Counted from the first letter of the stretch, positions 1-10,150 are shown. The stretch: DNA of 64,000 nucleotides from Rhodanobacter denitrificans (GCF_000230695.2 NC_020541.1:2418001-2482000); one strand, 5' to 3'. Numbers and translations are program-made. The notes: generated by a model from the sequence alone, not told the origin.

Positions 1-105
1 GTGCTTGTCGAACCGCACGCCCTCGAACTGCGCCAGGATGCTGTTGCCGATCGTCTCCGCGGTGATGCCGGTGGAGTCGGAGATGAAGAAAACCGTTCGC
101 TGCAT
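1..105 (-). CDS. ppsR: PEP synthase regulatory protein (kinase/pyrophosphorylase), N-terminal fragment
   Basis: The reverse strand opens with an ATG at 105 and stays open to the window edge, giving 35 residues that begin [18 protein letters not shown]. This is the characteristic start of the DUF299 family, which phosphorylates and dephosphorylates PEP synthase in an ADP/Pi-dependent manner. The gene is cut by the left edge, so the P-loop and C-terminal parts are not visible. It diverges from ppsA, its expected target, across 220 bases, which is the classic arrangement. The family call rests on the N-terminus and on this neighbour. Confidence 0.9.
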   Translation of the reverse strand, partial: MQRTVFFISDSTGITAETIGNSILAQFEGVRFDKH

Positions 106-325
106 ACAGGGTCCTGGTCGTGGAAAGAGCCGTTTGCCGGCACCTTAGCGCAAGCACGAAATCCACCGCCAGCTGACTGGTATGGCGTTGGAATGACATC
201 GGTCGGCAATGGTCTTCTTGTGCCGCGCACCATCCGCAGCGGACAATACCAGTTCTTTGCAACCCGCTCCGGGCCTTCGTGCCGCGCCCATTCCACTTAT
301 CCGCGTTTTCCCTGAGGAGACACCC

Positions 326-2698
326 TTGAACGACCTGGTGCTTTGGCTCGACCAACTGCGCATGACCGACCTGGGCAAGGTCGGCGGCAAGAACGCCTCG
401 CTCGGCGAGATGATCGGCAACCTCGCCAAGCTCGGCGTGTCGGTGCCCGGCGGCTTCGCCACCACCGCCAGCGCGTTCCAGCAGTACCTGGAAAAGAGCG
501 GCCTGGCCCGGCGCATCCAGGACCGGCTGGCCACGCTCGACGTCGATGACGTCGACGCGCTGGTCGCCGCCGGCAGGGAAATCCGCAGCTGGATCATCGA
601 CACCGCGCTGCCGGCCGAGCTCGAACAGGCGATCCGCGCGGCCTACCTCAAGCTGTGCAAGGACGCCGGTGCCGACGATATAGCCGTGGCCGTGCGTTCC
701 TCGGCCACGGCCGAGGACCTGCCCGACGCCTCGTTCGCCGGCCAACAGGAAACCTTCCTCAACGTGGTCGGCATCGACGACGTGCTGCACAAGGTGAAGG
801 AGGTCTTCGCCTCGCTGTACAACGACCGCGCGATCGCCTACCGCGTGCACCAGGGCTTCAAGCACGAGGACGTGTTCCTCTCCGCCGGCGTGCAGCTGAT
901 GGTGCGCTCGGACGTGGGCGCCTCCGGCGTGCTGTTCACGCTGGACACCGAGTCGGGCTTCCGTGACGTGGTGTTCGTCACCGGCAGCTACGGCCTGGGC
1001 GAGATGGTCGTGCAGGGTGCGGTGAATCCCGACGAATTCTACGTGTTCAAGCCCACGCTGAAGGCCGGCAAGCCCGCCCTGCTGCGCCGCAGTCTCGGCG
1101 CCAAGCAGCAGCGCATGGTGTATTCGGGCGCACCGGGCGAGCGGGTCAGGATCGAGGAGACCCCGGCCGAGTTGCGCCGCACGTTCTGCGTCAGCGATGC
1201 CGATGTGCAGGAGCTGGCCAAGCAGGCGCTGGTCATCGAACAGCACTACGGCCGGCCGATGGACATCGAGTGGGCGAAGGACGGCCATACCGGCAAGCTG
1301 TACATCGTGCAGGCACGTCCCGAGACGGTGAAGTCGCGCGCACACGCCACCCAGCTGGAGCGCTTCAGTCTCGGCGAAAAAGGCAAAGTACTGGCCGAGG
1401 GCCGCTCGATCGGCCAGAAGATCGGCGCCGGCAAGGCCCGCGTGATCCGTTCGCTGGCCGATATGAACAAGGTGCAGGTCGGCGACGTGCTGGTCGCGGA
1501 CATGACCGACCCCGACTGGGAGCCGGTGATGAAGCGTGCCTCGGCGATCGTCACCAACCGCGGCGGCCGCACCTGCCACGCAGCGATCATCGCGCGCGAG
1601 CTGGGCGTGCCGGCGGTGGTCGGCACCGGCAACGCGCTGGAGCTGATTCCGGACGGCGCCGACGTCACCGTGTCCTGCGCCGAAGGCGACACCGGCACGA
1701 TCTACGAGGGCATCCTGAAGTTCGAGCGCATCACCGCCGACCTTGGCGCGATGCCCGAGGCGCCGCTGAAGATCATGATGAACGTGGCCAACCCCGAGCG
1801 CGCGTTCGACTTCGGCATGCTGCCGAACGCCGGCATCGGCCTGGCCCGGCTGGAGATGATCATCGCCAGCCACATCGGCGTGCATCCGAAGGCGTTGCTG
1901 GAATATGCCGAACAGGACGCCGAGACCAGGGCGAAGATCGACGAGCGCATGGCCGGCTACGCCGATCCGGTGTCGTTCTACGTCGAGCGCCTGGCCGAAG
2001 GGATCGCCACGATCGCCGCCTCGGTCTACCCCAAGCCGGTGATCGTGCGCCTGTCCGACTTCAAGTCGAACGAGTACGCCGGCCTGATCGGCGGCTCGCG
2101 CTACGAACCGCGCGAGGAAAATCCGATGATCGGCTTCCGCGGCGCGAGTCGCTACGTCGACCCGAGTTTCGCCGAGGCGTTCGCGCTGGAGTGCAAGGCG
2201 GTCAAGCACGTGCGCGAGGTGATGGGCCTGACCAACGTGTGGGTGATGATCCCGTTCGTGCGCACGCTCGGCGAAGGCCGCAAGGTGATCGAGGTGCTGG
2301 CGAAGAACGGCCTCAAGCAGGGCGAGCACGAACTCAAGGTCATCATGATGTGCGAGGTGCCATCCAATGCCCTGCTCGCCGACGAGTTCCTCGATATCTT
2401 CGACGGCTTCTCGATCGGCTCCAACGATCTCACCCAGCTCACCCTGGGCCTCGACCGCGATTCGGGCATCGTCGCCAGCCTGTTCGACGAGCGTGACCCG
2501 GCCGTGAAGAAACTGCTGGCGATGGCGATCAAGACCGCCCGCGCCAGGGGCAAGTACATCGGCATCTGCGGCCAGGGTCCCAGCGACCATCCGGACCTGG
2601 CCGAATGGCTGATGGAACAGGGCATCGAATCGGTATCGCTGAACCCGGACACCGTCGTCGACACCTGGCTGCGGCTGGCGAAAAAGAAGGCCGGCTGA
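326..2698 (+). CDS. ppsA: Phosphoenolpyruvate synthase
   Basis: Converts pyruvate, ATP and water to PEP, AMP and phosphate, the gluconeogenic entry step, in the cytosol. The 790-residue product matches the usual length of about 790. The order is an N-terminal ATP-grasp domain (about 1-340), a central phosphohistidine swivel domain with the motif GGRTCHAA and catalytic His418, and a C-terminal PEP/pyruvate TIM barrel that keeps the ICGQ cysteine motif near 750. The TTG start at 326 is chosen because it sits about six bases after GAGGAGA and begins [10 protein letters not shown]; the same frame is open upstream to 209 but that part looks unconserved. The divergent ppsR gene probably controls the enzyme post-translationally. 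An intrinsic terminator follows at 2734. Confidence 0.97.
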   Translation: MNDLVLWLDQLRMTDLGKVGGKNASLGEMIGNLAKLGVSVPGGFATTASAFQQYLEKSGLARRIQDRLATLDVDDVDALVAAGREIRSWIIDTALPAELEQAIRAAYLKLCKDAGADDIAVAVRSSATAEDLPDASFAGQQETFLNVVGIDDVLHKVKEVFASLYNDRAIAYRVHQGFKHEDVFLSAGVQLMVRSDVGASGVLFTLDTESGFRDVVFVTGSYGLGEMVVQGAVNPDEFYVFKPTLKAGKPALLRRSLGAKQQRMVYSGAPGERVRIEETPAELRRTFCVSDADVQELAKQALVIEQHYGRPMDIEWAKDGHTGKLYIVQARPETVKSRAHATQLERFSLGEKGKVLAEGRSIGQKIGAGKARVIRSLADMNKVQVGDVLVADMTDPDWEPVMKRASAIVTNRGGRTCHAAIIARELGVPAVVGTGNALELIPDGADVTVSCAEGDTGTIYEGILKFERITADLGAMPEAPLKIMMNVANPERAFDFGMLPNAGIGLARLEMIIASHIGVHPKALLEYAEQDAETRAKIDERMAGYADPVSFYVERLAEGIATIAASVYPKPVIVRLSDFKSNEYAGLIGGSRYEPREENPMIGFRGASRYVDPSFAEAFALECKAVKHVREVMGLTNVWVMIPFVRTLGEGRKVIEVLAKNGLKQGEHELKVIMMCEVPSNALLADEFLDIFDGFSIGSNDLTQLTLGLDRDSGIVASLFDERDPAVKKLLAMAIKTARARGKYIGICGQGPSDHPDLAEWLMEQGIESVSLNPDTVVDTWLRLAKKKAG

Positions 2699-2733
2699 AC
2701 CGACGGACCCCGCATTCGCCCCACCGATCGACC

Positions 2734-2761
2734 AAAGGGCCGGAATCATCCGGCCCTTTTT
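2734..2761 (+). terminator. Intrinsic terminator of ppsA
   Basis: A perfect 10-bp stem AAAGGGCCGG / CCGGCCCTTT with a six-base loop is followed by a run of T. It lies 35 bases after the ppsA stop. The A-run on the other side could also let it stop transcription coming from the PP2C gene at 2787. Confidence 0.9.
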
Positions 2762-2786
2762 GGTGACGGACGGCGCGTGGCCGGGT

Positions 2787-3488
2787 TCAGCTGGAACGCA
2801 CGAGCAACACCGTGACGTTGTCGTCGCCGCCGCTGTCGAGCGCACTCAGCAGCAACTGGTCCACGCACTCCTGGGCGGCCAGGTCGGTGCGTGCCACCAC
2901 GCGCGCGATCGAGGCGTCGCTGACGCCCTCGGTCAGTCCGTCGCTGCATAGCAGGAAGCCCATACCCGGCTCCAATTGCCCCCGCGCCATGCCGACATGC
3001 AACTGCTCGATGGCGGTCACGCCCAGCGCCTGGGTCAACACATTGCGCTGCGGATGCTGGGCAACCTGCGCCGGATCGAGCTGGCCGGCCTCAACCAGCG
3101 CCTGTACCAGCGAGTGGTCGTGGCTGATCTGCCGCAGTTCCTTCTTCCACAGGTAGATCCGGCTGTCGCCGACCCAGGCGACCTCATAGCCATCGCCGCT
3201 GATCCGCAGCGCGGCGATGGTCGTGCCCATCGGCAGCACGTCGAAACTGGGCCGGGTATGCGCCAGCAGCCGTTCGGCGGCAGCGTGCACGGCTTCGATC
3301 AGGCCGTGCCCCTTGCCGACCAGCTCGACCACCCCGTCGCGCACCAGCGCCGACGCCACCTCCCCATGCTGGTGCCCGCCCATGCCGTCGGCCACCAGGA
3401 ACAGGCCCAGTGAGGCATCAGCGTAATAGGTGTCCTCATTGCGCGTGCGGCGCAAGCCGACATGCGTTCCGTGTCCGAATTCGATCAT
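2787..3488 (-). CDS. PP2C-family serine/threonine protein phosphatase
   Basis: Metal-dependent protein phosphatase of the PrpC/Stp1 type, 233 residues, soluble, without membrane segments. Seen in sequence: the N-terminal RTRNEDTYY motif, VADGMGGH with the metal-binding aspartate near residue 34, AWVGDSRIYL, a SDGLTEGV segment near 180, and a GGDDNVTVLLVR C-terminus. These are the ordered PP2C motifs. Such phosphatases usually oppose a Hanks-type kinase or act with a type VI secretion system; neither partner gene is in this window, so its substrate is unknown. It is convergent with ppsA and divergent from tRNA-Ser. Confidence 0.9.
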   Translation of the reverse strand: MIEFGHGTHVGLRRTRNEDTYYADASLGLFLVADGMGGHQHGEVASALVRDGVVELVGKGHGLIEAVHAAAERLLAHTRPSFDVLPMGTTIAALRISGDGYEVAWVGDSRIYLWKKELRQISHDHSLVQALVEAGQLDPAQVAQHPQRNVLTQALGVTAIEQLHVGMARGQLEPGMGFLLCSDGLTEGVSDASIARVVARTDLAAQECVDQLLLSALDSGGDDNVTVLLVRSS

Positions 3489-3537
3489 GGGTTTTCAGTA
3501 GGTGCGAGCCGTTGCAGCATGCCGGAAGACCGGGTTG

Positions 3538-3566
3538 TTGTCACGGCAAGTTCGCTCGCGTATGAT
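3538..3566 (+). promoter_or_regulatory. Sigma-70 promoter of tRNA-Ser
   Basis: TTGTCA, a 17-base spacer and TATGAT match the -35 and -10 consensus at five of six positions each. The predicted start lies near 3573, about 27 bases before the mature tRNA 5' end. Confidence 0.75.
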
Positions 3567-3599
3567 TCCCGGCTCGCATGCGCCACCATGCACCGCACC

Positions 3600-3731
<132 letters not shown>

Positions 3732-4011
3732 CGGTGATGGCTGGGTGAGAACCCACCCAGGTTATTCGGCGCATCCTGTGCCTCACCCTTCGGGCCGTCG
3801 GCTTCGCCGAGTTCGCTCCGGCATCCTGCCTCCGCAGTCGACAAATTCGTCAGGAACAAATCTGGACAGCCCCAGGCTGGCCCCGCAGCGCCCAGCGCGG
3901 AGAGGTTCGGCCCAAGGATGGGCCGAACAATCTCACCAGCAACCCCGCGGCATCCGCCCTCTTGCCCTTCCGACCACCACAGTCGTCGCCAAGCACCGGC
4001 GCCGCACCACC
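3732..4011. other. Non-coding stretch between tRNA-Ser and dnaQ, with a hairpin
   Basis: No reading frame here looks like a protein. A perfect 10-bp hairpin, GTTCGGCCCA / TGGGCCGAAC with loop AGGA (3905-3928), lies about 85 bases downstream of the dnaQ stop and could act as its transcription end, although neither side has a T-run. The remainder shows no recognised feature. Confidence 0.5.
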
Positions 4012-4719
4012 TCACAACCGCCGCCACACGCTCTGCCCATCCGCACTGCTCTTGTCCAGCGCGGCCAGGCGCTGCTCGTGCGCCGATATCTCCTCTGCCG
4101 ATGCACGCAGCACACGTGGCCGCGCATGCAGCACCGCCGGTACCATCACCATCACATCGCGCTGCTCGGCGGCGCCCTCGAAGCCCAGGTCGAACGCCAC
4201 CTGCCCCGAAGTCATCGCCAGGTACACGTCGGCCAGCAGTTGCGCGTCGATCAGGCCCCCGTGCAAATCGCGCCGCGAGTTGTCCACACCCAACCGCTTG
4301 CACAGGGCATCGAGGCTGTTGCGCTGCCCCGGGTAGCGCTCGCGCGCCATCGCCAGGGTATCCAGCACGCTGCAGCGGTCGCCGATCCGGCCCGCGGCAT
4401 TGCCCAGTCGGGCCAGTTCGGCGTCGAGGAAGCCGATGTCGAAGCTGGCGTTGTGGATGATCAGCTCGGCGCCGTCGATGAAGGCCAGGAACTCCTCCGC
4501 CACCTCGGCAAAGCGCGGCTTGTCGAGCAGGAACTCGTCTTCGATGCCGGTGACCAGCCGGGCGCCCTCGTCGATCGCCCGATCCGGGTTCAGGTAGGTC
4601 TGGTAGTGCCGGCCGGTAAGCCGGCGCTCGACCAGTTCGACACAGGCGATTTCCACCAGGCGATGGCCCTGGCGCACTTCCAGGCCGGTGGTTTCGGTAT
4701 CGAGAACGATCTGCCTCAT
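4012..4719 (-). CDS. dnaQ: DNA polymerase III epsilon subunit (3'-5' proofreading exonuclease)
   Basis: Proofreading subunit of the replicative polymerase core, 235 residues. The three DEDDh exonuclease motifs are visible: ExoI VLDTETTG (D7, E9), Exo[13 protein letters not shown], and a C-terminal ExoIII histidine/aspartate pair in LHGGLIDAQ. The ATG at 4719 is chosen because [12 protein letters not shown] is the family N-terminus and because it overlaps the rnhA stop by four bases (ATGA), which implies translational coupling. The order methyltransferase, rnhA, dnaQ beside gloB is the same as in enterobacteria. Confidence 0.96.
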   Translation of the reverse strand: MRQIVLDTETTGLEVRQGHRLVEIACVELVERRLTGRHYQTYLNPDRAIDEGARLVTGIEDEFLLDKPRFAEVAEEFLAFIDGAELIIHNASFDIGFLDAELARLGNAAGRIGDRCSVLDTLAMARERYPGQRNSLDALCKRLGVDNSRRDLHGGLIDAQLLADVYLAMTSGQVAFDLGFEGAAEQRDVMVMVPAVLHARPRVLRASAEEISAHEQRLAALDKSSADGQSVWRRL

Positions 4720-5159
4720 GCCCTGCCCTTCATCAGCTCGGCCTGTTTGCGCGCGGCCTGGTCGACCTGCTCGTTTTCGATGTGGCCGTTGTGGCCCTTC
4801 ACCCACTTCCAGCGCACCTGATGGGCGCCGACCGCATCGGACAGCCGTTGCCACAGGTCCTGGTTCTTCACCGGCTTCCGGTCGGCGGTACGCCAGCCAT
4901 TCGCGCGCCACTTCGGCATCCACTGCTCGATGCCCTGCATCACGTAGCGCGAGTCGGTGGTGAGCGTCACCCGACACGGCCGCTTCAATGCTTCCAGCGC
5001 GCCGATCGCCGCCATCAGCTCCATCCGGTTGTTGGTGGTGGCCGGCTCGCCACCGGACACCATGCGCTCGCTACCCTGCGCCCGCAACAGGGCGGCCCAA
5101 CCGCCAGGGCCCGGATTGCCGAGGCAGGCACCGTCGGTAAATGCTTCCACTTCGCTCAT
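4716..5159 (-). CDS. rnhA: Ribonuclease HI
   Basis: Cleaves the RNA strand of RNA:DNA hybrids, removing primers and R-loops. The 147-residue protein has the catalytic carboxylates D9 (FTDGACLGN), E47 (NRMELMA), D69 (TTDSRYV) and D133 (ENEQVDQAA), and the basic handle region [15 protein letters not shown]. Length is close to the E. coli enzyme. The stop overlaps the dnaQ start by four bases, so the two replication genes are co-expressed. Confidence 0.97.
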   Translation of the reverse strand: MSEVEAFTDGACLGNPGPGGWAALLRAQGSERMVSGGEPATTNNRMELMAAIGALEALKRPCRVTLTTDSRYVMQGIEQWMPKWRANGWRTADRKPVKNQDLWQRLSDAVGAHQVRWKWVKGHNGHIENEQVDQAARKQAELMKGRA

Positions 5160-5184
5160 CGTTGCTCACGTATTCCATTGGAAA

Positions 5185-5892
5185 TCACGGCGCCGCACTG
5201 CGCCGGGTACCCGGCGACAACCGGCCGTTCGCCGGCACGCGTACCGGTACCGGCGCAAGCCGCAGCGGCATGGCCGGACGCCGACGCTTGCGTGCCACCA
5301 GCACGTAGCCGCCACCGAAAGCACCGGCCAATGCGCCCCACGGTGCCTTCCGCCCCGGCCACACACCACCTACCCGCTGCAACTGCTCGACAGTCAGACC
5401 AGCCCGTTCGAGTTGATGCCGGAGCCGCCACGGCATCTGCAATGCCGGCGGCTTGCGGCGTGCATGCCAGTAGCACCACGGCGACCAGCCGCCGAGCGGA
5501 TGCACGCCGGTCAACGCCAGCACGCCACCGGGTGCCAGCACGCGCATCGCTTCGTCGAGCAGGCTCGAAGGCAGCGGCGCCACCTCCAGCGCATGCCGTA
5601 ACAGCACCAGCTCGAACGCGTCGTCGATGAAGGGCAACGGCTCGTCCGCGGCGGCCCGCAGATCGCCCTGGTAACGCCCGTCCCGCAGCTGCAAGCAGGT
5701 CCAGCAGCCGAACATCGGCAACGCCGGTGGCGCATCGTCACGGGAAGCGCCCAACAGCAGGGCGTGAGTGCCGAAGCAGCGCTGCAGGACCGGCTTCAAC
5801 GCGCACGTCTGCGCATCCAGCAAGCGGCGCAATGGCGCGCTGGCATAGATGTCGTCACCCCGTTGCTGCTTGCGGTCGACCCGGTCATTCAT
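5185..5892 (-). CDS. Class I SAM-dependent methyltransferase-like protein (YafS position)
   Basis: A 235-residue protein with a degraded methyltransferase fold: LPFIDDAFELVLLRHALEVAP resembles the D-x-x-x-D-x-V motif region, and RVLAPGGVLALTG is the typical motif IV/V strand. The N-terminal glycine-rich SAM loop is poor (HALLLGAS). It occupies the place of yafS between gloB and rnhA. Substrate is unknown. The start at 5892 (MNDRVDRK) is preferred over a further in-frame TTG at 5922; no strong ribosome site supports either. The last 40 residues are rich in R and P and may be disordered. Confidence 0.75.
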   Translation of the reverse strand: MNDRVDRKQQRGDDIYASAPLRRLLDAQTCALKPVLQRCFGTHALLLGASRDDAPPALPMFGCWTCLQLRDGRYQGDLRAAADEPLPFIDDAFELVLLRHALEVAPLPSSLLDEAMRVLAPGGVLALTGVHPLGGWSPWCYWHARRKPPALQMPWRLRHQLERAGLTVEQLQRVGGVWPGRKAPWGALAGAFGGGYVLVARKRRRPAMPLRLAPVPVRVPANGRLSPGTRRSAAP

Positions 5893-6020
5893 CTGTATCG
5901 AGAGTGTAGCGGCTGACGACAACGGGCAGCAGTTCGAAGGCGGAGCGGAACTGCCGCACGCGGCTGAACAGCCACCCGGCGGGTTAACGTTCTGCTAACG
6001 AGCCGGCACCGGCGCCCCTT

Positions 6021-6098
6021 TATATTCGACCGCCTCATGCGCGCCCCGGACGGTTGCGTCTGTCGTTCCCCAGGAAAGGCACCCGGCCTGCCGGGTGC
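6021..6098 (+). promoter_or_regulatory. Candidate -10 element and leader hairpin of gloB
   Basis: TATATT at 6021-6026 could be a -10 element, but no good -35 is visible. The resulting leader would contain a perfect 8-bp hairpin GCACCCGG-CCTG-CCGGGTGC (6079-6098), ending 24 bases before the gloB start. A regulatory role is inference. Confidence 0.35.
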
Positions 6099-6122
6099 TC
6101 CTCAAACGCAGCGGAGCCCGCC

Positions 6123-6887
6123 TTGCACCTCATCCCGTTACCGGCATTGGCCGACAACTACATCTGGCTGCTGCACGACGACCATGGCAACGCCGTCGTG
6201 GTCGACCCGGGCGATGCTGCGGTCGTCGAGCAGGCGCTGGTCGCGCATCGGCTGCAACTGCGCGCAATCCTGCTGACTCATCACCACCACGATCACATTG
6301 GCGGCGTGCCGGCCCTGCGTGCGCACCACGGCGTGCCGGTTCATGCGCCGGACGACGAGCGCATCGGCGAAGCGACTGCGCGAGTGCGCGATGGCGACCG
6401 GGTCGAGTTGGCCGAGCCCTCCGTGCAATTCGAGGTGATTGCGGTTCCCGGTCACACGCTCAGTCATGTGGCCTACGTCGGCGCCGGTATTCTGCTGTGC
6501 GGCGATACCTTGTTCAGCCTCGGCTGCGGCCGCCTGTTCGAGGGCACGCCGGCGCAGATGCTCGCCTCGCTGGATCGCCTCGCCCAATTGCCGGGGGACA
6601 CCCTGGTATGCGGCGGCCACGAGTACACCGAGGCGAACGGACGTTTTGCACGCACCATCGAGCCGGCCAATGCCGATTTGCAGCAGCGGCTGCAGGAAGT
6701 CGCCGCGCTGCGCGCGCGCCTTGAACCCACCCTGCCGGTATTGCTCGCCGGCGAGCGGGCGACCAATCCGTTCCTGCGCGTCGACACCGACGCCGTCATC
6801 GCCTGGTGCGAACGGCAAGGTGCTGGCAACGACCGGGTCGCCCGCTTTGCTGCCGTACGCCGTGCCAAGGACGGGTTTCGCGCATGA
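6123..6887 (+). CDS. gloB: Hydroxyacylglutathione hydrolase (glyoxalase II)
   Basis: Hydrolyses S-lactoylglutathione to lactate and glutathione, the second step of methylglyoxal detoxification. The 254-residue metallo-beta-lactamase-fold protein carries the binuclear metal motif T52-H53-H-H55-H-D57-H58, later metal ligands in VPGHT and CGDTLF, and the glutathione-binding C-terminal domain with CGGHEYTEAN. The TTG at 6123 is chosen: it follows GGAG at a fitting distance and gives HLIPLPALADNYIW, the conserved N-terminus. Its stop overlaps the mltD start by four bases. Confidence 0.95.
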   Translation: MHLIPLPALADNYIWLLHDDHGNAVVVDPGDAAVVEQALVAHRLQLRAILLTHHHHDHIGGVPALRAHHGVPVHAPDDERIGEATARVRDGDRVELAEPSVQFEVIAVPGHTLSHVAYVGAGILLCGDTLFSLGCGRLFEGTPAQMLASLDRLAQLPGDTLVCGGHEYTEANGRFARTIEPANADLQQRLQEVAALRARLEPTLPVLLAGERATNPFLRVDTDAVIAWCERQGAGNDRVARFAAVRRAKDGFRA

Positions 6888-8086
6888 GACGGTACGCTCG
6901 ATTCCTGCCGCTGCTGCTGTCGATGTTGCTCGCTGCCTGTGCCGGCATGCCATCGCACGGCCCACGGCCATCCTCCGTCGAGAGCTTGCCGGCACCGACA
7001 GCCTCCCCTGAAGCCGCGCCGCCACCCGCCGAACCAGGGGCGCCCTCTCCCGCAGCCGACGTCTGGGAGCGACTGCGCAGCAGCTTCGCCATGCCCGGCT
7101 GCGACGCCGATCCCGCCGTGCTGGCCTGGGCCAGGCACTACACGCGCCACCCCCGGCAGTTCGAAAGCCAGCTGCAGGCGGTGATGCCGCGCCTGGTCTA
7201 CGTGCAGCAAGTGGCGGACCGCTACGATGTCGCCGGCGAATTCGTGCTGTTGCCATGGGTGGAAAGCCACTTCCAGCCGGTACCCGCCCGCAAGCGCCGG
7301 CCGGCCGGCATGTGGCAGATCATGCCGGTGACGGCCGGCGCGATGGGGCTGCGTGTCGATGGCCACTACGACGGCCGGCTCGACGTACCCGCCGCCGCCA
7401 ACGCGGTGATGAAACTGCTTGAGCAGTACCACGAACAGTTCCACGACTGGCGCGTGGCCGACTACGCCTACAACGCCGGCGAATTCACGATACGCAAAAT
7501 GGTTCAGGCGCACGGCATGCCGGCGGCGCAGCCAGCGATTCCCCAATGGCCGGTGCGCAAGGTGACGCGCGAACACCTGGCCAAGCTGCTCGGCATGGCT
7601 TGCGTGGTGCGCGAGCCGGAGCGCTTCAACGTCAGCTTGCCCACGCTGCCGGACGAGCAGCAGCTGGTGCAGACCGGGATCTCCCACTCGATGCCGATCG
7701 CGCGGGCAGCCGATCACGCCGGCATGTCGGTGGAGGCGCTGAAACATCTCAACCCGGCATTTCGCAACAACACGATCGATACCAGCGCCGCCCCCTACCT
7801 GATCCTGCCTGCCCGGCATGCCCGGCAGTTCCGCGATGCCCTGCTGGAACAGGCCGACAGCTCCGGCGGCGATCTGCTGGCCGGTGCGAGCCGCGGCGAC
7901 ACTGCGCCCAGCCCGATGCCGGCCGTGAGCCCGCCGCGGAAGGTCCACACCGTGAGGCGCGGCGACAGTCTGTGGCAGATCGCGCGCAAATACTCGGTCG
8001 GCGTCAGCCAGTTGCGGCACTGGAACCACCTGAACGGCCACGCGCTGAAGCCCGGCCAGACGTTGACGGTAGGCGCCCCGGACTAG
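6884..8086 (+). CDS. mltD: Membrane-bound lytic murein transglycosylase D (lipoprotein)
   Basis: Cleaves the MurNAc-GlcNAc bond of peptidoglycan with formation of 1,6-anhydro-MurNAc, at the outer membrane. The 400-residue product starts with a lipoprotein signal ending in the lipobox LAAC (Cys19). An SLT domain follows, with catalytic Glu127 in WVESHF and the conserved AGMWQIMP and YNAG motifs. A degenerate LysM-like segment lies near 265-315 and one clear LysM domain is at the C-terminus (VRRGDSLWQIARKYSV). The E. coli protein is longer. The start overlaps the gloB stop (ATGA), and the gloB/mltD neighbourhood is conserved. Confidence 0.93.
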   Translation: MRRYARFLPLLLSMLLAACAGMPSHGPRPSSVESLPAPTASPEAAPPPAEPGAPSPAADVWERLRSSFAMPGCDADPAVLAWARHYTRHPRQFESQLQAVMPRLVYVQQVADRYDVAGEFVLLPWVESHFQPVPARKRRPAGMWQIMPVTAGAMGLRVDGHYDGRLDVPAAANAVMKLLEQYHEQFHDWRVADYAYNAGEFTIRKMVQAHGMPAAQPAIPQWPVRKVTREHLAKLLGMACVVREPERFNVSLPTLPDEQQLVQTGISHSMPIARAADHAGMSVEALKHLNPAFRNNTIDTSAAPYLILPARHARQFRDALLEQADSSGGDLLAGASRGDTAPSPMPAVSPPRKVHTVRRGDSLWQIARKYSVGVSQLRHWNHLNGHALKPGQTLTVGAPD

Positions 8087-8182
8087 TTTCGTTGCCCGAA
8101 CGGCGGGTGCCCGGCCGCGCCCCCGCCTCACCCGCAGCATCGACCTTCATGGCGTCGCCCGGCAAGCCATCCGCCACACACG

Positions 8183-8213
8183 AAAAGGGGCAGCCCAAGG
8201 ATGGCCACCCCTT
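8183..8213 (-). terminator. Terminator between the convergent ppiD and mltD genes
   Basis: Arms AAGGGG-CA-GCC and GGC-CA-CCCCTT pair except for a central two-base mismatch, around a loop containing CCAAGGA. On the minus strand a TTTT tract follows, so it best fits the end of ppiD. The loop core CCCAAGGATGG recurs in the hairpin at 3905. Confidence 0.6.
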
Positions 8214-8248
8214 CCTGCGCGGCGTCGGCCGTGCCCGACCGCCAGCGC

Positions 8249-10150
8249 CTACAATCGCTGCTGGTTGATCTTGATCTTGGTCTTCGCCTTGAGCTGGTCG
8301 ATCAGCTCGCGCGTCGCCTCATAGCCGTAGGCCTGGGCCATCTGCTGGCGCAACGACTCGCGCTGCTCCGGCGGCACCTTGGACAGGTCGCCAGGCTGCA
8401 CCTTGTCCACGGCCAGCAGCACATAGCTGCCGTCCAGCATGTCCACGGCGGCGTACTGCGGGTTGCCCGCCGTCGGGTGCGGCAGCAGGAACGCCTGCGT
8501 CAGCAGCGGCGCCGGCATCTGCGCGCGCCTTACCACCTCGTTCGCGGTGGTGATGCTGGCGCCCAGCGACTTGGCCACGGCGTCCATCGACTCGCCCTTG
8601 CGCAGGCGCGCCAACGCTTCGTCGGCCTGCTTCTTCTCGATGGCGGCGACGCGCGCGTCGAGGATTTTCTGCTGCACGTCGGCCCGCACCTCGGCCAGCG
8701 GCTTGGCCGCCGCCGGCACATGCCGGTCGACATGGATCACCACGGAGTGGTTGTTGCCAAGATCGATCAAACCGGAGTTGTTACCCTGTACCAGCACGTC
8801 ATCGCTGAACGCTGCCGCGACCACCTTCGGATTCGCGGCCACGCCTTCGCCGCCCTTGCGCGTGAACAGGGCCGTGGTCTTGATCGGCAGCTTCAACGCA
8901 ACCGACGCCGGCTCCAGCGAAGTCGGATTCTGGTAGGTGTTGTCGGACATCTTGCCGGCGACTTCGTTGTACGTGCGGTCGCGATCGGCCGTCGTCGCCT
9001 CCTTGACCAGCTGCTCGCGCACTTCCTCGAACGGCTTGGATTCGCCGCTGCGGATGTCGCGCAGCCAGATAATGTGGTAGCCGTCGGACGACAGCACCGG
9101 CTTGGAAATCTGGCCCTTCTGCATCGCGAACAGGGCCGAATCGAAGGCTTCGTTGGTCACGCCTTTTTCCAGCCAGCCGAGGTCGCCACCCAGGCGGCGG
9201 GAACCCAGATCCTGCGAATCCTGTTCGGCCAGCTTGGCGAAGTCGCCCGGATCGGCTTGCGCGGCGATCTTCTCGGCCTGGGCCAGGGCTGTCTTCTGCT
9301 GCTCCGGCGTGGCGTTGGCCGGCACGTTGATCAGGATGTGCGAGACGAGCCGCTGCTCCGGCTGGACGAAACGCTGCTTTTCGCTCGCGTAGCGCTTCCT
9401 CAGGTCCTGGTCGCTCGGCTCGGCAGCCAGCGGCAGATCCGCACCAACGACCTCGACATACTTCACCGAGACCTGCTCCGGATTCATGTAGTCGGCCTGG
9501 TGCGCCTTGTACCAGGCCTCGATCTCGGCATCGCTGACCGTGCTGTTGTCCAACGCGGGACGCGGCAGCTGGAAATAGCGCAAGTCGCGGCGCTGGCCCA
9601 ACAGCTTCAGGAAGCTGTCGAGCTGGGCATCGCTGGCGCCAGTGCTGGCATTGATCGCGGCCGGCAGCAACTGGGTAGCCAGCGACGTGCGGATCTCGTT
9701 CTCGAACATTTCCGGCGTCTTGTACTGGCTGGTGAGCCACGAGCGGTAGCTGGTGCCGTCGAACTGGCCGTTGACCTGGAACGCGGGGATCGAGGCGATG
9801 TAATCGCGCATGGCCAGATCCGATACCCGCAGCCCCCAGTCCCCGTTGGCCTGCAGCAGCAATTGCTCGTCGATCATCCCGTCGAGAATGCGCAGCTTCG
9901 TCTCGTTCTTCTCGAAGGCGCTGGAGTCGAACTGCTCGCCCTGCTGTTCGGCTGCCTGCTGCCGCAGCTGGTTCACGCGATCCTGGTAGGCGCGCTGGTC
10001 GATCTCGTGCTTGCCGACCTTCGCCACGAAGGCGTCGTCGTTCGACATGAAGTAGCTCTCCATGCCGAACAGCGACATCGCCAGGACGGCGAGGCCAAGC
10101 ACAATGATGGACGGCCATCCGTGCATCTTGTTACGCATTGCCTGCAGCAT
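8249..10150 (-). CDS. ppiD: Peptidyl-prolyl cis-trans isomerase D (periplasmic folding factor)
   Basis: Inner-membrane-anchored chaperone acting on newly exported outer-membrane proteins. The 633-residue protein has one N-terminal transmembrane anchor (SIIVLGLAVLAMSLFGM), a SurA/PpiD-like N-terminal chaperone region, a central parvulin domain (about 260-365, with LVSHILI, GGDLGWLEKG and DGYHIIWL) and a C-terminal helical region. The ATG at 10150 is chosen because GGGAAGA lies seven bases upstream and it yields a normal anchor. It follows hupB and two tRNA genes, an order also seen in pseudomonads. Confidence 0.95.
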   Translation of the reverse strand: MLQAMRNKMHGWPSIIVLGLAVLAMSLFGMESYFMSNDDAFVAKVGKHEIDQRAYQDRVNQLRQQAAEQQGEQFDSSAFEKNETKLRILDGMIDEQLLLQANGDWGLRVSDLAMRDYIASIPAFQVNGQFDGTSYRSWLTSQYKTPEMFENEIRTSLATQLLPAAINASTGASDAQLDSFLKLLGQRRDLRYFQLPRPALDNSTVSDAEIEAWYKAHQADYMNPEQVSVKYVEVVGADLPLAAEPSDQDLRKRYASEKQRFVQPEQRLVSHILINVPANATPEQQKTALAQAEKIAAQADPGDFAKLAEQDSQDLGSRRLGGDLGWLEKGVTNEAFDSALFAMQKGQISKPVLSSDGYHIIWLRDIRSGESKPFEEVREQLVKEATTADRDRTYNEVAGKMSDNTYQNPTSLEPASVALKLPIKTTALFTRKGGEGVAANPKVVAAAFSDDVLVQGNNSGLIDLGNNHSVVIHVDRHVPAAAKPLAEVRADVQQKILDARVAAIEKKQADEALARLRKGESMDAVAKSLGASITTANEVVRRAQMPAPLLTQAFLLPHPTAGNPQYAAVDMLDGSYVLLAVDKVQPGDLSKVPPEQRESLRQQMAQAYGYEATRELIDQLKAKTKIKINQQRL

